This document shows positions 19,268 to 28,165 of a stretch of DNA of 64,000 nucleotides, in pieces. The position numbers and the translations under genes were made by a program. The notes below the pieces were generated by a model. It was given only the letters and a program-made list of their open reading frames with translations, had not been told where the DNA came from and did no database searches. The stretch lies in contig NZ_JAJOZK010000011.1 in assembly GCF_022419185.1 (NCBI RefSeq), positions 1 to 64,000 on the forward strand. The letters are read 5' to 3'. The stretch comes from Thermomonas flagellata. Lineage in GTDB: Bacteria > Pseudomonadota > Gammaproteobacteria > Xanthomonadales > Xanthomonadaceae. The first letter of the stretch is position 1. Each line of letters starts with the position of its first letter.

Positions 19268-19287
19268 TAAGCGAGAATTATTCGCGC
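19268..19287 (+). promoter_or_regulatory. Candidate LysR/CbbR operator of the dab operon
   Basis: TAA-GCGAGAA-TTA (19268-19280) fits the CbbR half-site rule TNA-N7-TNA and overlaps a near-perfect palindrome GCGAGAAT-T-ATTCGCGC (19271-19287, one mismatch). The centre of the TAA-N7-TTA element is about 64 bases upstream of the transcription start inferred from the promoter at 19304-19331, the usual place for a LysR activator site. It shares spacing with the operator before cbbL. Confidence 0.5.
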
Positions 19288-19303
19288 GATAAGCCATCAT
19301 TTT

Positions 19304-19331
19304 TTGACTTATGGATGCAGGCCGGTACCCT
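19304..19331 (+). promoter_or_regulatory. Probable promoter of the dab operon
   Basis: TTGACT (19304-19309), 16-base spacer, TACCCT (19326-19331). The -35 matches well and the -10 poorly, as expected for an activator-dependent promoter. It lies 49 bases upstream of dabB. Confidence 0.45.
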
Positions 19332-19379
19332 GCCTGCAACTGCGTGCAACGCGGATCGGCCAGCGGGGATTCCGACACA

Positions 19380-21050
19380 ATGGAGGCGGGACTGCTCTTG
19401 CTGTTGCCACTGCTGCCGGTGCTGGCGGCCTTGGCCGTGCAGTGCCTGGCGCCGGCGCGCGGCGCGCGCGCGGCGGTGGTCTCGATCGCGGTCGGCTGGA
19501 TCGCGCTGGCGCTGACCCTGCTGCTGTTCGGCTGGACCCTGCGCGGCGGCCAGGCGGCCCTGGCGGGCTTGCGGCTGGATCCGCTGGCGGCGCTGATGGC
19601 GCTGCTGATCGCCGGCATCGGCCAGGTGGTGCGGCTGTACTCCCGCCGCTACATGGCCGAGGAGCCCGGCTACCGCCGCCACTACGTGCTGCTGGACGCG
19701 ATGATCGCGGTCCTGCTCCTGGTGGTGCTGGCCGACCACCTGCTGCTGCTGGTGGTCGGCTGGTACCTGGTCGGCGTGCTGCTGTACTGGTTGCTCGGGC
19801 AGGACCTCGGCAGCCGCCCGGCGCACCGCTACGCGGGCTGGACCTTCCTCACCTACCGCCTCGGCGACGTGGCGCTGATCCTCGCCGCGGTGCTGCTGTG
19901 GCGCGCCTACGGCAGTTGGTCGCTGCACGCGGTGTTCGCGGCGCTGCAGGCCGGGCCGCCGCCGGCCGCGCGCGTGTTCGGCCTGCCGCTGCTGGACGCG
20001 GTGGCGGTCCTGGTGGCGGTGTCCGCGTTCGCGCGCTCGGCGCAGTTCCTGCTGCACACCTGGCTGCCGTACACGATGCACGGGCCGACCCCGGTCTCGG
20101 CGCTGATGCACGCCGGCATCGTCAATGCCGGCGGCTTCCTGTTCAACCGCTTCGCGCCGCTGCTGGTGCATACCGGTGAGGTGCTGCACTGGTCGTTCGT
20201 GGTCGGGCTGGTGACCGCGGTGGTCGGCTCGGTGCTGATGCTGACCCAGAACGACATCAAGAAATCGCTGGGCTATTCGACCATGGGCCAGATGGGGTTC
20301 ATGGTGATGGAAGTCGGGGTCGGCGCGTTCGCGCTGGCGATCTACCATCTGGTCGCGCACGGGCTGTTCAAGGGCACCCTGTTCCTCGGCGCCGGTGGCG
20401 TGATCGGCGAGGCGCGCCGCCACGACGGGGTTCCGCCCAACCCGCTGTACGCATTCGCGGTCGAGCGCCGCCCCGGGCGCGGGATGGCGCCGTGGCTGCC
20501 GCTGGCGCTGGTCAGCCTGGTGCTGCCGCTGGCGATCCTGGCCGCCGCGCACTGGCTGGTGGCGCCGGGTTTCACCGAGGAGCAGGGCGCGGTCGTGCTG
20601 CTGATCTTCGCCTGGCTGGCCGGCGCGCAGTTGATGTTCGCAACCCACCAGCACCTTGGCGGCGAGTCGCCGTGGCGCAACATGGTGCTGGTGCTGGCCT
20701 CGTTCATCCTGATCGTGTTCGGCTACACCCTGGTCAGCCATCTGTTGGCGGTCTACCTGTACCCCGACCCGCAGTTCCGCGCGCGGATCTACGAGGCCGC
20801 CGGCATCGACCTGTTCTGGTTCGACCTGATGGTGGTGGTGATCGCGGTGGCGATCGTGGTCGGCTGGTTCCGCCTGTACCGCGCAGAGCGCGAGGCGTTC
20901 GAAGGCCGCAGGCGCGCTCCCGGTCCGCTGTGGCTGGCGTTCTATGCGCTCATCTCGCGCGAGTTCTACGTCGCCGACGTGCAGACCGCGCTGGCCCGCA
21001 TGCTGCTGGCGCTGTCGCAGCGGCTCAACCTGTGGCTGCGCTGGGCATGA
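19380..21050 (+). CDS. dabB: DabB-type inorganic carbon transporter subunit (NADH-quinone oxidoreductase L/NdhF-like)
   Basis: A 556-residue polytopic membrane protein of the proton-translocating antiporter family (Proton_antipo_M). It has about 13-14 hydrophobic segments. The core LHTWLPYTMHGPTPVSALMHAGIVNAGGFL and the lysine-containing LTQNDIKKSLGYSTMGQMGFM are antiporter hallmarks. In characterised Dab systems DabB pairs with DabA and couples the cation gradient to vectorial CO2 hydration to bicarbonate. The start MEAGLLLL follows GCGGGGA; no Nuo genes are nearby, so it is not complex I. Its stop overlaps the next start (ATGA). Confidence 0.92.
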   Translation: MEAGLLLLLPLLPVLAALAVQCLAPARGARAAVVSIAVGWIALALTLLLFGWTLRGGQAALAGLRLDPLAALMALLIAGIGQVVRLYSRRYMAEEPGYRRHYVLLDAMIAVLLLVVLADHLLLLVVGWYLVGVLLYWLLGQDLGSRPAHRYAGWTFLTYRLGDVALILAAVLLWRAYGSWSLHAVFAALQAGPPPAARVFGLPLLDAVAVLVAVSAFARSAQFLLHTWLPYTMHGPTPVSALMHAGIVNAGGFLFNRFAPLLVHTGEVLHWSFVVGLVTAVVGSVLMLTQNDIKKSLGYSTMGQMGFMVMEVGVGAFALAIYHLVAHGLFKGTLFLGAGGVIGEARRHDGVPPNPLYAFAVERRPGRGMAPWLPLALVSLVLPLAILAAAHWLVAPGFTEEQGAVVLLIFAWLAGAQLMFATHQHLGGESPWRNMVLVLASFILIVFGYTLVSHLLAVYLYPDPQFRARIYEAAGIDLFWFDLMVVVIAVAIVVGWFRLYRAEREAFEGRRRAPGPLWLAFYALISREFYVADVQTALARMLLALSQRLNLWLRWA

Positions 21051-21781
21051 ACGCGATCCTTGCCGCCGCGCTGTTCCTGCCGTTGTTCCCGCTGTCGATG
21101 GTATTCACCGTGCTGTACCGGCGCCTGCCGCACCCGCTGGCACGCAGCCTGCTGCTACTGGTCTGGCCGCAGGTGGGGCTCTCCGTGCTGCCGGCGCCGT
21201 CCGCGGCCGGCGGCTGGCTGGGTGGGTGGGCGCTGGCCAGCGCCGGGCTGTATGCGCTGCGCCTGCTGAGCGTGCGCGAACTCGGCATCTGGACCGCGCA
21301 GCTCGCAGTGACGCTGTGGGCGCTGCTGTGGCTGCTGCCGGCCGCCGAACCGGTGCAATTGCGGCTGCAGGCGCTGGCACTGAGCCTGCCGCTGGTACTG
21401 TTGGCGTGGGCCGCGCAGCATCTGGTGCGGCGCCATGGTGCCGCCCATGCGGATGTGCCTGGTGGGCTCGGCACCGGGGCCCCGCGGCTGGCCGGGGTAC
21501 TGGCGCTCGTGGTGCTGTGCGCGGTCGCGGTGCCGCCGGCGGCACCGTTCGCGGTGCTGCTGGAAGTGGTGCGCCATGTCGCGCCGGGCATGGCGCTGGC
21601 GCTGTTGCTGATCGCCCTGCTGTGGAGCTGGGCCGGGCTGCGGCTGCTGCAGGGCCTGCTGGTCGGGCCGCCGCCGCGGGCGCCGCAACGCGACCTGGCG
21701 CGCCCGGCGGTGCTGGTGTATGCACTCTTGGTCGTCGCCTGCGCGCTGCTGGGGGTGTACCTGCTGGGAGGGGCCGGCTGA
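21047..21781 (+). CDS. Membrane protein inserted between dabB and dabA
   Basis: A 244-residue protein with about seven hydrophobic segments and no recognised catalytic motif. It begins MNAILAAALFLPLFPLSMVFTVLYRRLPHPL. It overlaps dabB by four bases and dabA by one, so it is translated with them and presumably part of, or an accessory to, the Dab membrane complex. Some dab operons carry an extra membrane gene, but I cannot assign it to a named family. It may be a distant second antiporter-like half, judging only by hydropathy. Confidence 0.8.
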   Translation: MNAILAAALFLPLFPLSMVFTVLYRRLPHPLARSLLLLVWPQVGLSVLPAPSAAGGWLGGWALASAGLYALRLLSVRELGIWTAQLAVTLWALLWLLPAAEPVQLRLQALALSLPLVLLAWAAQHLVRRHGAAHADVPGGLGTGAPRLAGVLALVVLCAVAVPPAAPFAVLLEVVRHVAPGMALALLLIALLWSWAGLRLLQGLLVGPPPRAPQRDLARPAVLVYALLVVACALLGVYLLGGAG

Positions 21782-24700
21782 TGCTGGCGCTGGCCGAGGC
21801 CCTGCGCATCCGCGCCCAGGTCTACGTGGCGGGCCTGAAGATTCCGCTGTTCTGGCCGATGCGCGCCTTTATCTCGCGCAACCCGCTGCATGGCTTCGAC
21901 CACCTGCCGTTCGCGCAAGCGGTGGCGGCCGGCGAGGCGCTGTTCGGCGGGCGCGGCTTTCCTTCCCGCGAGGACGGCCAGCGCGCGCTCAGCGCGGGCC
22001 GGCTGGACGCCGCGCTGCTGCGCGCGCGCATCGCCCGCCAGGCCGCCGCCTGCGATCCGCAGTTGCCTGGGATCGACTGGCCGGCCTGGTGCTGGGCCCT
22101 GGCGAGCACCCGGCCGCAGCCGTTGACGGCGGGGGTGGAGCCGCCGGATGCGGAGGCGCTGGCCGCGGCGTTTGCGGGGCAACCCGTGCACGCGGCGGAG
22201 CCGCCGGACCCGACCACCCGGCTGCAGGCGGATCTGCTCGACGGGCGCGCGCCCTACGCGGTGCTGGATGCGCTCTATCCCGGCGCGATCGGCGAGGAGC
22301 TCGACGAACTGGTGGTCAAGAGCTGCCTCGATTTCTTCGACGAGGGCCAGTCGGTATGGGCGATGCCGGAGCGCGAGCACGGCCTGTTCCACGCTTGGCG
22401 CCAACTGGCGCGGCGCAACCTGCGCTTCCGCCTGCGCCGGATGCCGATCCGTGAGGTGCTGGAGTTGGCGCAGACGCCGGAGGCGCTGATCGTGCGCATC
22501 CTGCGCGATTGGGGGGTGCCGGAGGCACAGTGGCAGGCCTGCATCACCCATGAACTGGCGCGGCTGTACGGCTGGGCCGGCTTCATCCGCTGGCGCCAGG
22601 GCGCGCACCACTACCACTGGCAGCAACGCTATCCCGCCGACCTGGTCGAATACCTCGCGCTGCGCCTGGCGCTCGCTGCGGCGCTGGTGCAGGAGCGTGC
22701 GCGGCATGCGCGCCTGCCGGCCAGCCTGCCGGCGCTGGCGGCGGCGATCGCGGCACGCCCGCAGGAGATGGCCCTGCGCCAGATGCGGCAGTCCGGCCGC
22801 CTGCCGCCGGCGCTGCTGCATGCAGCCGACGACGCGTTGGCGCGCGGCGACCAGACGCGGATCGCGCGGCTGTACCGCGCGGCCTGGCTGGCCGCGCGCA
22901 CCGATGCGGCGACCGAGGCCATCGCCGGCCTGCGTGCGCTGGCCCGGCAGGCGGGCGCGGCGCAGGCCCTGGAGGCGCTGGCGCCCGCGCAGCGGCACGC
23001 GCTGCTGCAGGCGATCGCGCGCTTCGAGCGCGACGAGCCGATGCTGTGGCTGCAGGCGCGCGAGGATGCGCGCATCCATGAACTGCTGGGCCACGTGCGC
23101 GCGCAGGTGCCGGCTCCGCGCAGCAAGCGCCCGTTCGCGCAGGCGATGTTCTGCATCGACGTGCGCTCCGAGCGCATCCGCCGCCACCTCGAGCGGGTCG
23201 GCGACTACCAGACCTTCGGCATCGCCGGCTTCTTCGGGGTGCCGGTGAGCTACATGCCGCTGGGCAAGGGCAGCGAGCAGCACCTGTGCCCGGTCCTGCT
23301 CACGCCCAAGAACCTGGTGCCGGAGCTGTCGCTGGCGGACGCGACCGAGGAGGCCGCGCTGAGCACCCTCAGCAAGGCGCTGCACGAACTGAAGGAATCG
23401 GTGTTCTCCCCGTTCGTGACGGTGGAGGCGGTCGGCATGCTGTTCGGCCTGGACCTGGTCGGCAAGACCCTGGCCCCGGTGCGCTACCTGCGCTGGCGGC
23501 GGCGCCTGGAACAGGCCGACCCGGCCCCGACCCGCCTGCTGCTGGATCGCCTGAGCGAGGAGCAGGCCGACTCGATCGTGCGCGCCCTGCAGCGCGCAGT
23601 GATCGCCAAGGCTGTGCGCCTGGAACTGGGGCTGTCGGTGGCGGACGTGACCGACGCGGCGATCCGCGAGCTGCGCGAGGCCGCCCTGGGCCACCAGGCG
23701 GAACTGCCGGTGCTGCGCGCGCGCACGCAGCTGCCGCCGGAGCGGATCGAGGCCTTCGTGCACGCGCTGCGCACCCGCCACGGCATCAGCCGCGAGGCGG
23801 CGGCGCGCCACCGCGAGCACCTGGCGCGGATCGGCTTCACCCTCGAGCAGCAGGCCGGCTACGTCGCCCAGGCCCTGCGCTCGATCGGCCTGGTCGAGGG
23901 CTTCTCGCGCTTCGTGCTGGTGGTCGGGCACGGCAGCAGCTCGCAGAACAACCCCTACGAATCTGCGCTCGACTGCGGCGCCTGCGGCGGCAGCCACGGG
24001 CTGGTGAGCGCGCGCGTGCTGGCGCAGATGGCCAATCGCCCGGACGTGCGCGCGCGCCTGCGCGCGCAGGGCATCGCGATCCCGGACGACACCTGGTTCA
24101 TGCCGGCCCTGCACGACACCACCACCGACGAGATCCACCTGCACGACCTCGAACTGCTGCCCGCCTCGCACCTGCTCTACCTGGACCGCCTGCGCGAGGG
24201 CCTGGCCGCGGCCTCCGGACTGTGCGCGGCCGAGCGGCTGCCGGCGCTCGGCGTGGCGGCCGCGCCGGGTCCGGCGGCCGCCGCGCGCCAGGCGCAGCGG
24301 CAGGCCGCCGACTGGTCGCAGGTGCGCCCGGAGTGGGGCCTGGCCGGGAACGCCTGGTTCGTGATCGCGCGGCGCGACGCCACCGCCGCGGCCAGCCTGC
24401 ACGGGCGCGCCTTCCTGCACTCCTACGATTGGCGGCTGGACCCCAAGCGCCGGTTGCTGGAGACGATCCTGTCCGGGCCGCTGATCGTCGGCCATTGGAT
24501 CAACATGGAGTACTACTTCTCGAGCGTGGACAACGCCCGCTGGGGCAGCGGCAGCAAGGTCTACCACAACGTCGCCGGGCGCTTCGCGGTGATGACCGGC
24601 AACCTGTCCGACCTGCGCACCGGGCTGCCCGCGCAGACCGTGCTGCAGGGCGGCCGCGCCTACCACGAACCGGTGCGCTTGATCGCCGTGATCGAGGCGC

Positions 24701-24885
24701 CGCTGGCGCATGCGCGGGCGGCGATCGATGCGGTGGTCGCGGTCAAGCGCCTGGTCCACAACGGCTGGATCCGCATGCTGGTGCTGGATCCGCAGACCGC
24801 CACCCACCACCTGTACGAGGACGGCGATTGGCGCGAGCTGCCGGCGCCGCCTCCCGCATCCGCCCAGGAGAACAGCGCGGCATGA
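21781..24885 (+). CDS. dabA: DabA (DUF2309), carbonic anhydrase-like subunit of the Dab bicarbonate-accumulation system
   Basis: A 1034-residue cytoplasmic-side protein. It carries a beta-carbonic-anhydrase-like zinc site: C458 and D460 in FCIDVRSERIRRHLE (R462 adjacent), H717 in VVGHGSSSQNNPYES and C732 in LDCGACGGSHG. The 15-residue His-Cys spacing equals that reported for the Halothiobacillus DabA site (H524/C539). The protein is longer than the roughly 830-residue Halothiobacillus DabA2, mainly before the zinc site. With DabB it should hydrate CO2 in one direction and load bicarbonate into the cytoplasm for carboxysomes. The start overlaps the upstream stop (TGATG). Confidence 0.93.
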   Translation: MLALAEALRIRAQVYVAGLKIPLFWPMRAFISRNPLHGFDHLPFAQAVAAGEALFGGRGFPSREDGQRALSAGRLDAALLRARIARQAAACDPQLPGIDWPAWCWALASTRPQPLTAGVEPPDAEALAAAFAGQPVHAAEPPDPTTRLQADLLDGRAPYAVLDALYPGAIGEELDELVVKSCLDFFDEGQSVWAMPEREHGLFHAWRQLARRNLRFRLRRMPIREVLELAQTPEALIVRILRDWGVPEAQWQACITHELARLYGWAGFIRWRQGAHHYHWQQRYPADLVEYLALRLALAAALVQERARHARLPASLPALAAAIAARPQEMALRQMRQSGRLPPALLHAADDALARGDQTRIARLYRAAWLAARTDAATEAIAGLRALARQAGAAQALEALAPAQRHALLQAIARFERDEPMLWLQAREDARIHELLGHVRAQVPAPRSKRPFAQAMFCIDVRSERIRRHLERVGDYQTFGIAGFFGVPVSYMPLGKGSEQHLCPVLLTPKNLVPELSLADATEEAALSTLSKALHELKESVFSPFVTVEAVGMLFGLDLVGKTLAPVRYLRWRRRLEQADPAPTRLLLDRLSEEQADSIVRALQRAVIAKAVRLELGLSVADVTDAAIRELREAALGHQAELPVLRARTQLPPERIEAFVHALRTRHGISREAAARHREHLARIGFTLEQQAGYVAQALRSIGLVEGFSRFVLVVGHGSSSQNNPYESALDCGACGGSHGLVSARVLAQMANRPDVRARLRAQGIAIPDDTWFMPALHDTTTDEIHLHDLELLPASHLLYLDRLREGLAAASGLCAAERLPALGVAAAPGPAAAARQAQRQAADWSQVRPEWGLAGNAWFVIARRDATAAASLHGRAFLHSYDWRLDPKRRLLETILSGPLIVGHWINMEYYFSSVDNARWGSGSKVYHNVAGRFAVMTGNLSDLRTGLPAQTVLQGGRAYHEPVRLIAVIEAPLAHARAAIDAVVAVKRLVHNGWIRMLVLDPQTATHHLYEDGDWRELPAPPPASAQENSAA

Positions 24886-25208
24886 CCACCCAAAAGATGC
24901 GTTCGCTGAAGAAGCTCGAGATCATCCTCGACGGCGCCCATCTCGGCTTTGCCACCGACCTGATCGAGCGCGCCGGGGTCAAGGGCTACACCATCCTGCA
25001 CAACCTGTCCGGCAAGGGCAGCACCGGCTTCCACGCCGGGCAGCTGATGTTCAACGAGGACGACGTGCTGGTGATGGTGCTCGCCGCGGTGCCCGAGGAC
25101 TTGGTGGATCCGCTGCTGGAGGGCTTCGCGGCGTTCTTCGCCGAGCATTCCGGGGTGGTGTTCGTGTCCGACATCCAGGTGATGCGGCCGGAGAAGTTCG
25201 GGCGCTGA
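24882..25208 (+). CDS. PII-like signalling protein of the dab operon (CPII-like)
   Basis: A 108-residue small alpha/beta protein with the GlnB-like fold pattern: MRSLKKLEIILDGAHLGFATDLIERAGVKGYTILHNL, then a T-loop-like GKGSTGFHAGQLM, then VLVMVLAAVPEDLVDPLLEGF. It resembles the carboxysome-associated PII-like proteins, one of which (Thiomonas CPII) binds adenine nucleotides and bicarbonate. Its ATG overlaps the dabA stop (ATGA), so it probably senses energy or bicarbonate status to tune Dab. The canonical PII uridylylation tyrosine is not evident. The last 158 bases are antisense to the end of cbbR. Confidence 0.82.
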   Translation: MTTQKMRSLKKLEIILDGAHLGFATDLIERAGVKGYTILHNLSGKGSTGFHAGQLMFNEDDVLVMVLAAVPEDLVDPLLEGFAAFFAEHSGVVFVSDIQVMRPEKFGR

Positions 25209-26115
25209 GCGGCGGCGTGCCGAGCAGGCCGCGCGCTTCCTCCAGCACGAAGCGCAGGAAGGCGTCGGCCACGGTCGAGAAGCGCTTGCCGGTGCGGTGC
25301 GCCACGTACCACTGGCGGCGGATCGGGAAGCCCTGGACGTCGAGCACCACCAGCCGGCCGAGCGCCAGCTCCAGCTCAAGGGTGTGCGCCGAGATCACCC
25401 CGAACCCGAGCCCGGCCTCGACCGCCTGCTTGATCGCCTCGTTGCTGCTCATCTGCATGTCCACGGTCAGGCACAGCCCGGCCGCCTCGAAGAAGCGCTC
25501 GGCCGCCATGCGGGTGCCGGAGCCGGGTTCGCGGCTGATGAACGCCTCCTGCGCCAGCCGCTCCAGCCCGATCGCGGTCTGGCCCGCGAGCGGATGGCTG
25601 GGTGCGGCGATCACCACCAGCGGGTTGTCGAGGAACGGGTGCGCGACCAGATCCGCGCTGGCCGGCGGCTGGCCCATGATCGCCAGGTCCTTGTCGCTGG
25701 TCTCCAGCAGTTCGAGGATGCGCTCGCGGTTGGAGACGTCGAGGTCGATCCGGATGTCCGGGTAGCGCCGCCGGAATGCGGCCAGCAGACGCGGTGCGAA
25801 GTAGTTGGCGGTGCTGGCGATGGTGATGTTGAGCTGGCCGCGGCGCAGCCCGCGCAGATCCTCCAGCTCGCCCTCGGCCTCGCGCACCCGCGCCAGCACG
25901 CCCTGCGCGTGGCGGTACAGCGCGTGGCCGGCGTCGGTCAGGTGCATCTTCTTGCCGACCCGGTCGATCAGCGGCACGCCCGCCTGCTCTTCGAGCAGGC
26001 GAATGTGCATCGACACCGCCGGCTGGGTCATGTGCAGCACCTCCGCGGCGCGGGTGTAGCCGCCAAGGCGGACAGTGGCTTCGAACACCTGGAGCTGGCG
26101 CAGGGTGAGGTGCAT
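25051..26115 (-). CDS. cbbR: LysR-type regulator CbbR
   Basis: A 354-residue regulator. The N-terminal helix-turn-helix (LRQLQVFEATVRLGGYTRAAEVLHMTQPAVSMHIRLLEEQAG) and the effector domain (GQLNITIASTANYFAPRLLAAFRRRYPDI, EPGSGTRMAAERFFEAAG) match CbbR, which activates Calvin-cycle operons. It is divergent from cbbL with the operator between. The normal CbbR end is near EEARGLLG (about residue 300). Here the frame has no stop and continues about 50 residues of Pro/Arg/Ser-rich tail, antisense to the PII-like gene. The start is MHLTLRQL; an ATG further upstream would run into the operator. Confidence 0.92.
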   Translation of the reverse strand: MHLTLRQLQVFEATVRLGGYTRAAEVLHMTQPAVSMHIRLLEEQAGVPLIDRVGKKMHLTDAGHALYRHAQGVLARVREAEGELEDLRGLRRGQLNITIASTANYFAPRLLAAFRRRYPDIRIDLDVSNRERILELLETSDKDLAIMGQPPASADLVAHPFLDNPLVVIAAPSHPLAGQTAIGLERLAQEAFISREPGSGTRMAAERFFEAAGLCLTVDMQMSSNEAIKQAVEAGLGFGVISAHTLELELALGRLVVLDVQGFPIRRQWYVAHRTGKRFSTVADAFLRFVLEEARGLLGTPPLSARTSPAASPGCRTRTPPRNARRRTPRSPPAADPPSPRAPRRAPSPARRPR

Positions 26116-26136
26116 ATGCCTCCCGGGCGGGGCATT

Positions 26137-26155
26137 GGATAACCCAGGGTTATCC
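26137..26155 (+). promoter_or_regulatory. CbbR operator in the cbbR-cbbL intergenic region
   Basis: A perfect 9+1+9 palindrome GGATAACCC-A-GGGTTATCC containing TAA-N7-TTA, the TNA-N7-TNA signature of CbbR sites. Its centre (26146) is 65 bases upstream of the start inferred for the cbb promoter and 31 bases upstream of the cbbR ATG, so it can activate cbbL and repress cbbR. A further site may lie in TCACAATTGTCAATTATGA (26169-26187). Confidence 0.75.
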
Positions 26156-26174
26156 TGACCATCAGGAATCACAA

Positions 26175-26204
26175 TTGTCAATTATGAAAAACGCGGCGTA
26201 GGGT
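26175..26204 (+). promoter_or_regulatory. Probable promoter of the cbb/cso operon
   Basis: TTGTCA (26175-26180) and TAGGGT (26199-26204) with an 18-base spacer in a locally AT-rich stretch. The weak -10 fits a CbbR-dependent promoter. Predicted start near 26211, giving a leader of about 125 bases before cbbL. Confidence 0.45.
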
Positions 26205-26336
26205 CTCGCCACGGCCCCGAACGCGCAGACCGCCATGCCGCCACTGGAGGGTGCCGGCGCAGGCCGGCAGGGGCAGGGGAGCGGCGATCGGGCGGGCCGG
26301 TCGCGGAGAACAACAGCACGCCGAGGAGCGAACCGT

Positions 26337-27758
26337 ATGGCAGTCAAGACCTACCAGGCCGGGGTCAAGGAATACCGCCAGACCTACTGGATGCCGGACT
26401 ACACTCCGCTGGACAGCGATCTGCTGGCCTGCTTCAAGATCACCCCGCAGCCGGGTGTGGATCGCGAGGAAGCCGCCGCGGCCGTGGCCGCCGAGTCCTC
26501 CACCGGCACCTGGACCACGGTGTGGACCGACCTGTTGACCGACCTCGATTACTACAAGGGCCGCGCCTATCGCATCGAGGACGTGCCCGGCGACGACACC
26601 TGCTTCTACGCCTTCATCGCCTACCCGATCGACCTGTTCGAGGAAGGCTCGGTGGTCAACGTGTTCACCTCGCTGGTGGGCAACGTGTTCGGCTTCAAGG
26701 CCATCCGCGCGCTGCGCCTGGAGGACGTGCGCTTCCCGCTGGCCTACGTGAAGACCTGCGGCGGCCCGCCGCAGGGCATCCAGGTCGAGCGCGACATCCT
26801 CAACAAGTACGGCCGCCCGCTGCTGGGCTGCACGATCAAGCCCAAGCTCGGGCTGTCGGCCAAGAACTATGGGCGCGCGGTGTACGAGTGCCTGCGCGGC
26901 GGCCTGGACTTCACCAAGGACGATGAGAACGTCAACAGCCAGCCGTTCATGCGCTGGCGCGCGCGCTTCGACTTCGTGATGGAGGCGATCCAGAAGGCCG
27001 AGGCCGAGACCGGCGAACGCAAGGGCCACTACCTCAACGTGACCGCGCCGACCCCGGAGGAGATGTACAAGCGCGCCGAATATGCCAAGGAGATCGGCGC
27101 GCCGATCATCATGCACGACTACATCACCGGCGGGTTCTGCGCCAACACCGGGCTGGCCAACTGGTGCCGCGACAACGGCATGCTGCTGCACATCCACCGG
27201 GCGATGCACGCGGTGCTCGACCGCAACCCCCACCACGGCATCCACTTCCGGGTGCTGACCAAGATCCTGCGCCTGTCCGGCGGCGACCATCTGCACACCG
27301 GCACCGTGGTGGGCAAGCTCGAGGGCGACCGCGCCGCCACCCTCGGCTGGATCGACCTGCTGCGCGAGAGCTACGTCCCCGAGGACCGCAGCCGCGGCAT
27401 CTTCTTCGACCAGGACTGGGGCTCGATGCCCGGCGCCTTCGCCGTCGCGTCCGGCGGCATCCACGTGTGGCACATGCCCGCGCTCGTCACCATCTTCGGC
27501 GACGACTCGGTGCTGCAGTTCGGTGGCGGCACGCTCGGCCACCCGTGGGGCAACGCCGCCGGCGCGCACGCCAACCGCGTCGCGCTGGAAGCCTGCGTGC
27601 AGGCGCGCAACGAGGGCCGCCAGTTGGAGAAGGAGGGCAAGGAGATCCTCACCGCCGCGGCCGCGCATTCGCCCGAACTGAAGATCGCCATGGAGACGTG
27701 GAAGGAGATCAAGTTCGAGTTCGACACCGTGGACAAGCTCGACATCGCCCACCGCTGA
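26337..27758 (+). CDS. cbbL: Rubisco large subunit, form IA
   Basis: A 473-residue catalytic subunit fixing CO2 onto RuBP. Active-site residues are intact: K168 ([10 protein letters not shown]), the carbamylated K194 with D196/E197 ([10 protein letters not shown]), loop-6 K327 (VVGKLEGD), and the N-terminal [13 protein letters not shown]. The N-terminus [18 protein letters not shown] and overall character are form IA (carboxysomal, CsoS2-binding) rather than IC or II. RBS GAGGAG lies 8 bases before the ATG; the longer in-frame start upstream is not credible. It is the first gene of the operon. Confidence 0.99.
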   Translation: MAVKTYQAGVKEYRQTYWMPDYTPLDSDLLACFKITPQPGVDREEAAAAVAAESSTGTWTTVWTDLLTDLDYYKGRAYRIEDVPGDDTCFYAFIAYPIDLFEEGSVVNVFTSLVGNVFGFKAIRALRLEDVRFPLAYVKTCGGPPQGIQVERDILNKYGRPLLGCTIKPKLGLSAKNYGRAVYECLRGGLDFTKDDENVNSQPFMRWRARFDFVMEAIQKAEAETGERKGHYLNVTAPTPEEMYKRAEYAKEIGAPIIMHDYITGGFCANTGLANWCRDNGMLLHIHRAMHAVLDRNPHHGIHFRVLTKILRLSGGDHLHTGTVVGKLEGDRAATLGWIDLLRESYVPEDRSRGIFFDQDWGSMPGAFAVASGGIHVWHMPALVTIFGDDSVLQFGGGTLGHPWGNAAGAHANRVALEACVQARNEGRQLEKEGKEILTAAAAHSPELKIAMETWKEIKFEFDTVDKLDIAHR

Positions 27759-27790
27759 CCCCGCCACGCCGACATCCGGGAGCCGCCGCC

Positions 27791-28117
27791 ATGGCCGTGC
27801 AAGCCTACAAGCAGACCCTCCGTTACGAGACTTTCTCCTACCTGCCGCAGATGACGCCCGAGCAGGTGCGCCGGCAGATCGCCTATGCCATCGCCCAGGG
27901 CTGGAACCCGGCGGTGGAGCACACCGAGCGCGGCACGCCGGCGAAGGTGAGCTTCTGGTACATGTGGAAGCTGCCGATGTTCGGCGAGCAGTCGGTGGAC
28001 GCCGTGCTCGCCGAGTTGGAGGCCTGTCGGCGTGAGTTCCCCGAGCATCTGGTGCGCTTCGTCGCCTACGACAACTACGCGCAGAGCCAGGGGACCGCCT
28101 TCGTCGTCTATCGCTGA
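27791..28117 (+). CDS. cbbS: Rubisco small subunit, form IA
   Basis: A 108-residue small subunit. [33 protein letters not shown] and WKLPMFGE are standard form I motifs, and [21 protein letters not shown] is the usual C-terminus. Together with CbbL it forms the L8S8 enzyme packaged by CsoS2. It lies 32 bases after cbbL with no intervening terminator. Confidence 0.99.
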   Translation: MAVQAYKQTLRYETFSYLPQMTPEQVRRQIAYAIAQGWNPAVEHTERGTPAKVSFWYMWKLPMFGEQSVDAVLAELEACRREFPEHLVRFVAYDNYAQSQGTAFVVYR

Positions 28118-28165
28118 TGCGCCCGCGTCGCGACGCCTGCGCCTGATCGCCCCGCGAGGATCGCC

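Noticed and set aside
21025-24810. 1261-codon minus-strand frame opposite dabA
   Set aside because: Antisense shadow of dabA, whose zinc site and overlaps are clear; the translation has no domain signature.
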